A DNA stretch of 64,000 nt, from contig CM034130.1 of NCBI GenBank assembly GCA_019914995.1, positions 6,634,001 to 6,698,000 on the forward strand. The letters are read 5' to 3'. The notes under the pieces are model-generated. The model made no database searches and had not been told where the DNA came from. It saw nothing but the letters and a program-made list of their open reading frames with translations. The position numbers were made by a program, and so were the translations under genes. Positions 48,599-59,666 of this stretch are shown here, piece by piece; within the stretch, counting starts at the first letter, position 1; each line of letters starts with the position of its first letter. This DNA is from Acanthochlamys bracteata. Its lineage: Eukaryota > Streptophyta > Magnoliopsida > Pandanales > Velloziaceae.

Positions 48599-51004
48599 TT
48601 ATCTTCTTCCTCTTCTTCTCTGAGCAGTAGGAGGAAGCTTTTCTGAAGGGCCACAGGGAAGTACTTGACCTGTTTCTTGTTCTATCCGCTGTTTCAGCTC
48701 TCTGAGAATTCGAATCTGCCCAAGTTTCTCTGGAGATAATTTCTCCCAATATATGCCTGAAATAAATGGACAAATTTATTGATGTTAAAAGGAAATAAGT
48801 GATACATATCAAGTTAATTTATATGTACCTTGAGGCTTTCGGATTTCAGTGTTTGTAAAAATAACTTGTGATGGCGTACAGATGATATCAACAGGTACAT
48901 CATGAATCAATAGCTTACCAACTGGGATATCATCAACCAGTTGCCTGTCATGAACTGTATCATACAATGATATGAATCTAGTCAACAAGAGGAAATAAAT
49001 TTATGTATTGAAGAAGAAGATTCTATTCTTTCAAAGAATTAAACATTCCATGATTTGGAAAGAAAGGCTTAAAATAAGTTGACACACTTCAGAAATATAT
49101 TGGGCACATGCAAAGTGGTTATACTATAGCTATACTGCATGATATTTGGCATTTATTCATAACTCTGAGCATATGAGATGTTTACACGAGTGCATACCAG
49201 TAGTTATGATTAAGGTTGAGTCATCTATTGCTCCCATATATCTCAGCATTCCATACTCCAGTTCAGCAAAACCCTGCAGAAGCTTCTTTTGTTCCATTTA
49301 GCAATGTTTGAAATTCAATAAAAGCTTTTAATAATGAAAATCTTTACTGATGACAGATTTCTACTTATTTTCATGATGCCCATTCTCTTAAGCAAAAGGA
49401 TAGAAGCAGCTAGTTGACTAATGAGAACTCAACATTAAAATGTTGATGTTGCACTTCCCCTCTTTAGTGATAAGTGCTACTCAACGTTACGGTATCCGTA
49501 ATATAGTAAAACTTCAGAGAATTGAAGTTATTTCCTTCATAGGACTAAATTCTATTAATTCCCTCAAATGTAGAACACCAAGTACTACAATTATCGCATT
49601 CATCCAAGAGAACACGGTCATTCTTTTTAAATCCAACATTAGAGTAAGCATAACAGATGAAAGCTAACACAATATCAGCACATATGACTGAGAATGTAGC
49701 GGAAACATGTCATACCTCGCCCTTCCCAAGTCTTGCTCCTGTTTTGGGATCAACTGCAACGGATCCAATAACAATTAGATCCACTTTTATCTTTTCATCA
49801 AGACCGATCGGCCTTCCATATTTGGCAACACCTACAGAAGTGCATGCCTCCATTATGGAGCCGGGAGGTAATAATCTAGATTCTAACACTGAGAAGAACC
49901 CAGTTCGCAGGCGAGGTTGAGGAGTCAATAGCTTCTTCCCACCTATATAACAGTTAAATGCATTAAGAAATTTGATAAGAGCTGATGCGCGTTATTTGGC
50001 AAAAGAGAGGAACAGAGAAATTAGAAAAAGTTGGGTCTTGAAATAACAAGATTGAAATCACTGAGCTAGTACGGATCACTTCAAATAAAATATCTCTCAA
50101 CATAACCAGAAGTTCAAGTGTCCACTTTCATTCTTCTAGACTGCAAAAACTCTTACTATACCTTAATATATACAAAAGTCTTAGTAATGGCATTAAACAA
50201 TCACTACTCTTCTACTCTTCTCACTAAAACTTACAATGCCATCTACTTTAAATTAAACAATAAATCTAGTCTCCTAGACTTTGAATTTAAACCTTTTTCA
50301 TAACAAACATTAGAAGAAATTAATCAAAAGCTTCAAAGCCACCCCTCCCCAACACCCAACATTAGTCATGATTTACCAAATATTTCAAACGAAATAGTTT
50401 CAATCGAAAGCGGAGGCAAATCAAAAAAAAAAAAAAAACAAAACAAAACAAAACAAAAACAAAAACCTGTGAGCGTCAAAAACCGAACTTGCTTCTGCGG
50501 TGTGTCCGGGTTCACCTTCACACACTCTGCTTTCTTAAATTCTTCTAATCCTCCTAACTTCACCAATCAAAATTTCCAAAAATTAAAAAAGATCTTTAAA
50601 AAATCTTTTTGTTTTTTTTTTCTTTCAATCAATTTCAATACCCGTTCTGCGGCAGCAGGGGAGCCATCGAAGTTAGGAATCCGGTGGTGAACGGGTCGCG
50701 GGTTCCGGGCAATGCCATCGTTCTCCAAGAGATCCCAGACCCGTTTACGAATCTTCCATTTCCATGAGGGATCAGTGCTGCTTCCTTCCATGTCGGTGGC
50801 AGCATTAGCGACTGCGGCCATGGATTCGCGCGCCGCCGCGTCGAGACGGAGCCGCTCGGCTTCGTAAGCCGATGAATCGAAGGAGCTCGAGGACTCCGTC
50901 ATGCACGCGACTCGCGTGTGCGAAGAGGTCCGGCGACGTGTTCTGGCTAGATGGACTGGTGTGGCGGGAGACCACGGGATGCGGTAGGAGTGGAGTAGTG
51001 GCAT
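48599..51004 (-). CDS. 5-formyltetrahydrofolate cyclo-ligase-like protein (COG0212), chloroplastic
   Basis: Six minus-strand exons: 51004-50642, 50557-50467, 49942-49716, 49273-49198, 48954-48829, 48756-48599 (TAA). 346 aa. [20 protein letters not shown] and the following Arg/Ser-rich segment form a probable transit peptide. [20 protein letters not shown] and [12 protein letters not shown], then [100 protein letters not shown] and [20 protein letters not shown] follow plant COG0212 throughout. The fold is that of 5-FCL (MTHFS). From published work on the family, the plant protein is a plastid 5-FCL paralogue linked to thiamine metabolism rather than a proven cyclo-ligase. Intron 1 is only 84 nt. 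The frame stays open upstream of 51004 (to ATG 51107-51109), but the shorter start fits a transit peptide better. Confidence 0.9.
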
Positions 51005-51290
51005 TTTATCAAAAATAAGAAGCCCTGTAGGGGTTAAATTGAAATATATTGTGACAATAAATTTGTAATAATTGCTTGAAATAAGTTGGGATTTGGAACT
51101 ACAGCCCAATGTTAAGAACGGTGACTAAGGTACTGGACTCCTATATGTTAAGTGGCCTAATATTACTAAATATTCGGTAATCATGCCTAAACTTTACTAT
51201 ACATCGACAGTAATTTTACTATTCAATTTAGTATGTATATAGTTTGTTTATCACAATAGCTTTTTTCTTCAAATCCCGAGGTTGTGGTTA

Positions 51291-51552
51291 TGGCGTCTTT
51301 CAAATGCTCAAAATTTTAATCTTTTGGTCATACATTTTAAATATAAATTGAAATTTGAATTATAATTTAAAGCTACTAATGTTTCATTTTCAACCTATTT
51401 TAAAATACAAAAATTGAATTTGACTTTCAAATTTATTTTAAAATATATTTCAAACGTAAAAAATAAACTCTACTTTTAATTCATTTTTTTAAAAATTCTA
51501 TTTTTTAATTTGTTTTTTGAAAAATTCATAAACATGTATTTAAAATACACAC
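51291..51552. mobile_element. MITE-like element, diverged member of the ~297-bp family
   Basis: The left end TGGCGTCTTTCAAATGCTC parallels GAGAATGTTTCAAATGCTC of the next element. The complement of its right end reads GTGTGTATTTTAAATAC. TTA lies before and TAA after, so no exact duplication. Confidence 0.45.
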
Positions 51553-51623
51553 TAAAAAAATGATATCAACAAAATTGGAAGTTGGTGGCTTGATTTCGTT
51601 AAACCACAACATGTGAGCTTTTA

Positions 51624-51919
51624 GAGAATGTTTCAAATGCTCGTAATTTTACTTTCTCCTGTCAGATTTTGAGTTTCGAACAGTTCACATGTTTTAATTA
51701 CATAACGAACTCAAAACTCAATTTCTACATGCGGAACTCTAATTCTAATTGTTTTATTTGCACACTTTTCAATACAACTATATTTTTTAATTTTTAACAC
51801 ACTTTCAAAACCTATTAAAATACAAATACTGAACTCCACTTTTATTTTATTTTTTAAAATATTCTATTTTTTATTTTTTACTTTCGCGAAACTTAGTTAT
51901 AGACATTTAAAACACACAC
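51624..51919. mobile_element. MITE, ~297-bp family, with TTA target duplication
   Basis: A 296-bp element from GAGAATGTTTCAAAT to a right end whose complement is GTGTGTGTTTTAAAT. It is flanked by direct TTA (51621-51623 and 51920-51922). Co-linear with 8116-8412 and 42133-42424. Confidence 0.75.
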
Positions 51920-52592
51920 TTATTGTAAAGATCAACAATAAGTTATAACACGATGTTCCTATTTGCTATGATCCAATGCCGGTGAAAAGGAAAACTAATC
52001 GTTAGGTGAAAAGCTTATTTGGCAAGAACAAAACAGCATTCTTTTAGCACTTCAGGCACTAAAGGATATATAGCTGCATGAATGCCTATAACTCCATTGG
52101 AACCCTCGTAGTTTTGAAATTCAACTATCACCACGACAACATCAGATGTCGTCCAAAGCCTTTGAGTCGATTGAACAAACTGACACTACTAAGGAGTCGT
52201 TCAAAATTGTTTATGAAAAATAAAAAATTTTACAAAAATTTAAATGTAAATAAATAAAGCATCTATAAACAATGAGCCTAAAAGGGTCCCAAAATCCAGA
52301 AATCGCAAATCAATACCGGTTGACCTGCACAACGGACTTGGTTAATGTTTCAAACTAATAAATACCGCAAAAGTTGCGTTCATGAACACGGAAAATAGTT
52401 ACAGCAGTACTCCGTACATGAAGAAGATATCAAGTTGAATAGGAAAGACTTGAATAGGGCCATGGGTATTACAGGTACACATGAACACATAATAACCTAG
52501 CACACTGGGAACACCAAATTCGATGCAACTTTAGAACGGTAGAATCAAAACAGGGTATGCAGCATGCCAGACTAGAAATGATTTGCCCTTCA

Positions 52593-55500
52593 CTAGATAT
52601 TTTGCAACTGGGAGAAGGAAATGCGGATGACACAAGTATCAATTTTGCTTGCATGTTTGCACACCAAAGCTTCAGTAGCTTGCTCCTCGTTCTCAAACAT
52701 TACCAGAGCCTGCTTCTTCCCGTTCACCTCGAAGAGCTTACTGTTTACAATGGTTCCGTGTTCTTCGAAATGGCTCACAATTTCATCTTCCATGATATCT
52801 TGAGGAAGGGTGGACACGTGGATTATCTTTGTCGGGGCACAGCAATACTTGTAATTCTTAGCTGCATTACGATTGAAGCGATTAAGACTGGAACACAAAA
52901 ACTCACGCGTATCAGGGGATGGAGTAATGCTGGGGTACTTCGAGTAGTTGACCTCCAACCGCTTTCCAAAAAGTGTTGCACCCTGTGTCGAGCTTCACAT
53001 TAGTAACAGAGATAGTTTGGCAAAACTGTATATCCAGAGACAACAAACCTTTAAGAAGTGCACGGCCAATTCAGCCTGAAACCCATCTTCCATCTCAACA
53101 AGTGCATGATCAGGTTTATTGCGAAGCACCTTTATTCTTACAATATTCCCATACATCGAAAATAAATTGAAGAGCTTGTCTTCATCAATTCTCTGTTATG
53201 GACATTCCATCAAGTATTAATATTAGTCCCAACAGCCTGTTACTGAATTACCACCAGGATGAGTATATGCATGGCGAGAGGAGGCTTACATCAGCATTCA
53301 AGTTAGAAACTAAAATCGTACACCTATCGTTGGTACCAGTCACACCAGGAGGCAAAGCTCCACCAAAAGCAGCTGCAACTGCTGCAGCATTGCCCATCTA
53401 AGAAATGCCAACATTCAAACAATATGTTAGGTATAGTTGCTAAAATCTTGAGATAATAGCAAAGACCACATCAAGTGAAATGTGCAGACAGAAACCTAGA
53501 AAAGATAGCATTGACATATTAATTTAAACATACAGCAAAGTGTTCTCGACTTACCGGAGCCAATGCAACTGGATAACAAAGAAGAAAGGAAAACAAAACG
53601 AATCAGTAAATTGCTGCAAATGAAGAACAAAGAAGCAATGAGAGACTAAGGCTAGAACAAGCACCTCCCCTGGCTCCCATCGGATGCAGTGCATACGTAT
53701 CACCATACTGTCACCAACAAGGTCCAATATCAATACCTCATAAGCATTAAAATGAACTTCCATCTTAACTTCAAAAACTTTTCAATTTGCAAAAGTAACA
53801 GGGTTCTTTAGTAATAATATCAAGAAATCTGAGAGAAATATCCTAATTTTTTCGGATGTACGAGGTAACTTACTTGTGATGATCTACTTCTCTGTTCAGT
53901 AGGTAAATTTGGAACTGTGAAATCCCTGAAGAAACAAAAGTGAGTCATGAGCAACAAAATGAACAAAGAAATACTAGCAATAGTTAACACTGGTTATAAG
54001 CAGTTTTAACTTTCTATGCTTTTTTTCCCTCCATAATTGAGTACTACGTCAATTCAGCCTTTGAGCATAGGAACAATTAAGACAAACATATAAAGTACCT
54101 GGATCTCTCATTGTTGTAATTGACTTGCAACTCAGTGAGGCTGCAAAAGGAGCAGAACATAATATAAGAGGGAAAAGAAAAAGAAAAAGAACTCCCAAAA
54201 AAAACATCCTGAGAAGCAGTGAAGGACTAACAAACCATACTTAGAATACTGTATATCTAGTTGGCAACAACCATCATAAATGTTGCGGCCCTGGAAAGGA
54301 AGAATGCCGTCTTTATGATAAGCTCTACATGGAATAAATTCAAAATCTGCAACAATATACAGATGAGAACAATGACTATACATGAAGTGCCGTTTTTGCT
54401 TGAATAGCACTCTGGCGTGACTGGTACTGTATAAGTGCTTGAGCCCCTACACAAATTAGTGGTAAAAAGGAGGTTAAAGGATGACAAAACATTTGTTAAG
54501 CTTCATCAAAAAGTCAAAGCCAAAGGACCACAGTTGCATATCAAGAAAATGTATAGTACCTGAACCAAAGAGACTATGTTAATCATTATGCAGAACCAGA
54601 ATATTAAAACAAAATCTAAGAATCTTCATGCAGTTCTTTCACCTAAAATTTTACATAAGAAACAAGAAAGAGGACTTGAAGAAGCTGACCAGCTGACTTC
54701 TGAAATGTGACGATCTTCTCTACAAATCCATGGGGAGAAAATACTTGGTGCAGCACGTCCACAGTTATAGGATATTGCAGGTGATGAATTGTGACTAAAA
54801 GGATTCGATTGGGTTGCAAATCCTGAGTTTCCAACAGCAGACCAGCACAGAAGGAGAGGGAAGAAGAATAAATATTGACAAATAAGAAGAACACCAAAAG
54901 AGAAGAGAACTTCAATAGTAAGAAAGAATGGAAAAATAAGAGTTTTAATAGATTGGAGAAGAAACGAAGAATAGATTATCAGTTTTCTCTTAGAAGGCTT
55001 ATTATATTTCGAGAAATAATTTTACCTTGCAAGATCATTAAATGCAATGATTGCTGAGACTTACTAGAGCGGCTAGCAGAATAACTACAGCATTAAAATA
55101 GCCTTAGTCTAATCACTTGGCCCTACAGAATATGTACATAAAACAGTGTGTATAGACACCTAAATAAAGCTGGTCTTGAGTAAGATGTTAGAAAAATGGA
55201 CTAGCTAAAAGGACTTAAAAAGTGATTTACCAAGTAAGACTACAATGAAGCAGCAAAAGCATGTCACATGAAATTCGTAGATCTACACTATCCTCAAACA
55301 TACACCTCGAAACTCATTTTGCGTTGAGCAACTAGCAGCACTGTTCTATTTGGTCTCAGCCCAAAGATATGAGTATATATGAGCGTGCATAAAACCCCAA
55401 TAGTGGTCCACAAACATTCACATGCATACCAACACTAGTGCGTGAAGATGGATCAAGTGAAGGTTTCCCTTCTCAGCCTTTTGATTCTTTCATAGTTTGG

Positions 55501-56961
55501 AACCTTTGCCTGCAGGTAGCACTCTCAATTCTAGATCAACAAGTACTCAAAGGAATGGTATCTTAAAGTCTTAATGTAATTCACTTCTTTGCAGTAAAAG
55601 CAAACCTGACCGCACCCGAAGCTTTAATTGCATATAGGGCGTGTGATATACTATCATGGTCCCAACCAACTACAAAGCAAGTCGAACCAACTCCTTAGAG
55701 AGGGTAAAACTATGCTTACCTGCCTATCTAGGATTTGATGCCAATTTATCTTTGTTCTATGAACTGCCTACTTCACTGACTTTTGACCGAAAAATCTAGC
55801 AAAGTTCTTTCCAAAAGTAGCAAACCAGACATTCCATCTTTCCATGCCCTCATAAATAGCATTCCAAAAATAGGGTGCATTACTCTACATCTCTTGGCAT
55901 ATGGTCTAGCCATCTCTTCCTATTACCACACCAATTTTTCTATCCACCTCTTCCAATTATCAGCAAAACTTTCCATCATTGAATTGGAGCTCCATAGTTC
56001 ATAGGATGATAAACTACACGCTCATTGACATAATCACTCAAAAAGAAGTTCATTTAACCTGCAGGAGTAATGTAGTTGTTACCAAATGGAGGCAAACTGT
56101 ACGCTACTGCATCAGTATTATACTATTACTGCTTGAATGAAGTCTAACAGCATCGACAAACGTGTACAAATGATGCATTGTGAGCATTACTTGTGAACAA
56201 TAATATTAGATGCTTATCACTTTACTATCTCTGCAATGATCATAACAATGGAAACATCAGATGAATCCAAATAGTTTCAATTAAAGATATACCCACCTGA
56301 TCGTTTCGCCCCTGTGAGTTTGACTCGGTTGTTGTAAGCTCTTGATGTGAGGAGAACTGCATATAAATATTCCTTCCCCTGGAAGGACCAGATCATCAAA
56401 TAACATTACAGAATAAGGATGGTATGTGCTAATCATAAAACAAAACCCCATATATAAATGACACATTATGATTATATTACATTTTCTAATCACAAAGTAC
56501 GAGGAACATATAATTATCGAAATGACATACTAAATCTAAGGGAACACAAATAGATAACAGTGCACCTCACGCTGGGTTGGACTTTAGCATAATATTCCAT
56601 AGCATTAACAGCAGCGCTAGTGTCATACATCTGGAGAAGCGCCTGCCATTGTATGACATATAAAACTTAGAAATATATTCGTGCCAAAAACTTCAAGATG
56701 ATTGTGTTAGACAAAATCAGAACAATTTGAAACCTGATTTTTAGCACGTAACATTACAAGCTTGGTAACAGTTCCAAAAGGCTGCAGAAGCTGGAGAAGA
56801 TCATCCTACAAAACACTAATTAATTAATTAGAAGAAAAACACTACAGTTTTGACAAACCTGTACTGGAAATTTGAATAAAAAATTATCAAAAACAATTTT
56901 CTACCTCAGAAATCTCATGCCCGACGTTGCGAACGTGGATAACCTTCGATGGTTCCGACAT
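52593..56961 (-). CDS. PTB3: Polypyrimidine tract-binding protein homolog 3-like, four RRMs
   Basis: Fourteen minus-strand exons: 56961-56905, 56805-56734, 56642-56566, 56378-56297, 54822-54690, 54446-54382, 54290-54241, 54140-54099, 53925-53874, 53707-53665, 53568-53555, 53397-53290, 53192-53049, 52982-52593 (TAG). All phases agree; 442 aa. RRM1 starts MSEPSKVIHVRNVGHEISED. RRM2 is PNRILLVTIHHLQYPITVDV.. (~100-185). RRM3 is TNDRCTILVSNLNADRIDED.. (~251-313). RRM4 is PTKIIHVSTLPQD.. (~363-440). GRNIYMQFSSHQELTT and NRFNRNAAKNYKYCCAPTK are landmark plant PTB3 strings. By family it binds CU-rich RNA and affects splicing, stability or transport; Arabidopsis PTB3 is less tied to splicing than PTB1/2. 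Intron 4 is about 1.5 kb. Exon 11 is only 14 nt. Confidence 0.95.
53555..53568 (-). other. 14-nt microexon of the PTB3 gene (exon 11)
   Basis: The exon has an AG acceptor before it (..TATCCAG) and a GTAAG donor after it. It supplies TT GCA TTG GCT CCG. With the preceding phase-1 G this reads VALAP, joining GARG to MGNAAAVAAAFGG. The same short segment (GVAFPQ-M) exists at this place in relatives, and without these 14 nt the frame is lost. Confidence 0.82.
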
Positions 56962-57404
56962 TTTGTACAATTCACTACAGCTACTTCAATAAAACTCAGG
57001 CCAACGATTCTAATTCCCGCTGATCACTTGAATAACACCAGCATAAAAGCCTAGCACACTTAATCCAACAATTTAAGATAAGCAATTAGCAAGTAAGTGA
57101 CCAACAGAGCTAACCCGATAAAAATTATGCTTAAAAATCGCAATCAAGATTTAAAAAGTGAGGTTAGAACCTTTGCCGAGGTTTGATCTGACTGTAATTG
57201 GAGCAAAGATATATGGATCTCAGTAGAAAATCAATTCGATTGATCTGATAGATAAAAAGAGAGACAGGTCCATTTCCAGAACGAGACTAAATCATGGAAA
57301 ATCGAATGGGGAGGGTGGAAGAGGGAGGGAGGAGAAAGAAAGAGAGGGAAAGAAAGATGGGACCTTTAGCCCTAGATTGAGATTTTATTAGATAGAAGTT
57401 AGAA

Positions 57405-57650
57405 GGGTCCTTTTGGGATTGTTTATAAAGAAGTATTTTAGGTGAAAATAAAATTTTTCATTTTCATTTTTTAAAAGACTCTATATATTACTCTGATTTT
57501 TTTAAGATTTAAAAAATATTAGTAAATTAGATATTATAAATTTATATATATATTTATTATATTTTATTAAAAAATAAGCTTATTTTTTAAAATTTATGCA
57601 ATTACTTTTTTATAAAATATATTATTTTAAACAATTTTAACCGTTTCTTA
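57405..57650. mobile_element. AT-rich MITE-like element upstream of PTB3
   Basis: The left end GGGTCCTTTTGGGATTGTTT resembles GGGTCCGTTTGGAATTGTTT at 12700. The right end is poorly defined. It begins about 440 bp upstream of the PTB3 ATG. Confidence 0.4.
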
Positions 57651-58450
57651 ACATATTATTTGGGAGTAGATAAAAGCAATTGAAAGTAAAAGAATTAATT
57701 TCTTTCATAGTTTTTGTTTGGCAACAAATTTATTAGAATAATAGAGACTAAATTTTTCTCCATTACTCTTATATAGGGAGTACTCGGTTATACTCCAAAA
57801 AAGAGAAAATTTTATTACCATTGAAATTATAAAGTTCACTTCTTAATCCTCAAATTTTGTTGTATTTACGCACTGATTTCTTTTTCTTCTCTTCACCCCT
57901 CGTTCAGCCGCCACTCATTCGCACCCGCTCGTCTCTGCTCTTGCCGTGCCTTGCCCCCTCACTGCTATTTATTTAGATAAGCTCTAGATTTTTTTTTCTA
58001 ACGCTACATTGTTATATTTACACACTGTTTTTTTATTTCGATTTCGTTTGATTTTTTCGATCTCGATTTCACGTGATTTTTTTGATTTCGTATGATTTTC
58101 TCATTTACATCTGAAGATATTGTCTAACTTCTTCTTCAATTTCTTTTTCAAATTTTTTTTTTCAATTTTCTTCTTTTTTTTTTTTTGTTTAATTTTGTCT
58201 ATAGATTTGTTGATAAGATTTGTTCTTTTGCAATAAGATTTTTTCTTTTGATTTTGATTTTTGATTTCTTCTCTATATCTAGTGCATTTTTTACTTTTCA
58301 TTGATTCCAAATTACCCAAAGAGTACAATCACAACTATCTCTTTTTCATGGTTTACAGATTACTACAAAACAAAATAAGAGAATTCTTGAACTACCAAAA
58401 ATTACAGTTTACAATCACACTTACTGAAGAAACATGGCGAACACCAAAAC

Positions 58451-58731
58451 TTACAGTAACTCATTACCACTACCTTCATGGAAACCATTAAAGCCTTCAT
58501 GCGTAATTGGATTCAAGAACTCAATTGTGCCAAGATAGACCTTAAATAATAATACCATAATAAGATGGTCTGTACATAAGATGCTTTCTGCTGGAAGGCA
58601 TGCATGGTTTGCAATTTTGGCATGGATAAACTCACACTGGCATGCTTGATTTTGCAGTTTTGGCATGGCTTCTTTAACATGCACAAACCCAAGCAACAAG
58701 GGTGTGGTGTCTTCTAAGGGTGTTTCCTGAA
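58451..58731 (-). pseudogene. Isolated exon-like fragment, family not recognised
   Basis: A minus-strand acceptor (TTTTCAG) is followed by ETPLEDTTPLLLGFVHVKEA, MPKLQNQACQCEFIHAKIAN, HACLPAESILCTDHLIMVLL and FKVYLGTIEFLNPITHEGF, about 90 codons without a stop and with ordinary protein composition (five Cys, balanced charges). A TGTAAG-like donor context follows GNELL. No partner exon, start or stop was found on either side. It is bounded by T-rich DNA and an AT-rich element. It may be a captured or orphaned exon of a larger gene, or one exon of a gene I could not complete. Confidence 0.4.
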
Positions 58732-58831
58732 AACAAACGAAAACACGAGCGCCATCAGCTTAAGGCTTAGCGATCAAGAGTAGCTCTAATTATGCAAGTT
58801 TATGGCTTGCCATCAATCAAAAACAAAAGAG

Positions 58832-59008
58832 CAGTGCGTTTCATGCATTTCATTCTAATTTTTTATTTCATATTTTTAAATAAAAATTTTATAATATTTT
58901 ATAAATTTTATTATTGCTAATTTAGTTTTTTGAAAAATAAAACTCTTTATTTTAAAAATATTTTTAGTTTTAAAGAATCTTTATTTTATAAATATTTTCA
59001 TACGTCTC
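58832..59008. mobile_element. AT-rich MITE-like element, GCGTTTGG family, reverse orientation
   Basis: The left end GTGCGTTTCATGCATTTCA and right end CATACGTCTCC enclose the reversed family interior (AATTTTTTATTTCATATTTT; AAAATAAAACTCTTTATTTT). Boundaries approximate. Confidence 0.4.
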
Positions 59009-59086
59009 CAAATAAATGGAAGTGAATAGATTTACTTAGTATCTCTTATTTTGTATTCATCATTATCAAATAGAAGTTAGGGAGTG

Positions 59087-59304
59087 TTTGAAAATGTTTA
59101 TGAAGTGAAATTTTTTTAAAATAAAAAATATTTTTATTTTTTTTAAAATAAATTTTATTTTTTTATTTATAATAAAATAATAAAAGTATGTAATAAAAAA
59201 ATTTTTTTACGTAAAATTAAACTTTTAAATAATATATATTAAAAAATATAAAATTAAAAATTAAAAAATACGTCGGTAAAATGGTCAGCCAAATACTCAA
59301 GGTG
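59087..59304. mobile_element. AT-rich MITE, GCGTTTGG family, upstream of CSN8
   Basis: The left end GGGAGTGTTTGAAAATGTTT and right end CCAAATACTC (complement GAGTATTTGG) form a short inverted repeat. The interior matches the family closely (AAATTTTTTTAAAATAAAAA; GTATGTAATAAAAAAATTTT). It lies about 360 bp before the CSN8 ATG. Confidence 0.6.
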
Positions 59305-59666
59305 TTCTTTAAAACTTTTGCAACTGATGACCTCAAGTAGTTGTTTTAGCAATAAAGAATTTTATAAAGTTCAGGCTTGCAATATAGAGCAACCTCAGCG
59401 CCGGAGCGAGAACAGAAAAGTAACGCGTTCGATCTAAATTACAAATAACCTACCATTCTCTACTCGAGTCTAATTGGACCGAAATTAACTAATTGGACCA
59501 CCCCGGATCCAGTTTGTGTTCTTTTCACCAATTTATGACGTGATCTCCTTTGTTAGTTACTTCTTCTCTCTCTTCTTTGCTGTTATCAACACTTCGTTAT
59601 TATTTTCTCTTTCTTACTTAAAACTCTTTGGCCGCCGGTGATCTAAGAGTTAGTCGATAATCGATA

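Larger units (their letters stand above)
51005..52592. other. Intergenic region COG0212 to PTB3
   Basis: Holds two related AT-rich elements (51291-51552 and 51624-51919) and about 0.6 kb of unremarkable sequence forming the PTB3 3' flank. Confidence 0.45.
56962..59666. other. Divergent intergenic region PTB3 (-) to CSN8 (+)
   Basis: Contains the PTB3 promoter (with AG- and CT-rich runs), three AT-rich elements (57405-57650, 58832-59008, 59087-59304), a T-rich low-complexity stretch (58130-58260), an isolated exon-like piece (58451-58731) and, at 59520-59666, the CSN8 promoter and leader. Confidence 0.45.

Noticed and set aside
58101-58328. Lys-rich minus-strand ORF
   Set aside because: A pure by-product of a T-rich low-complexity tract.
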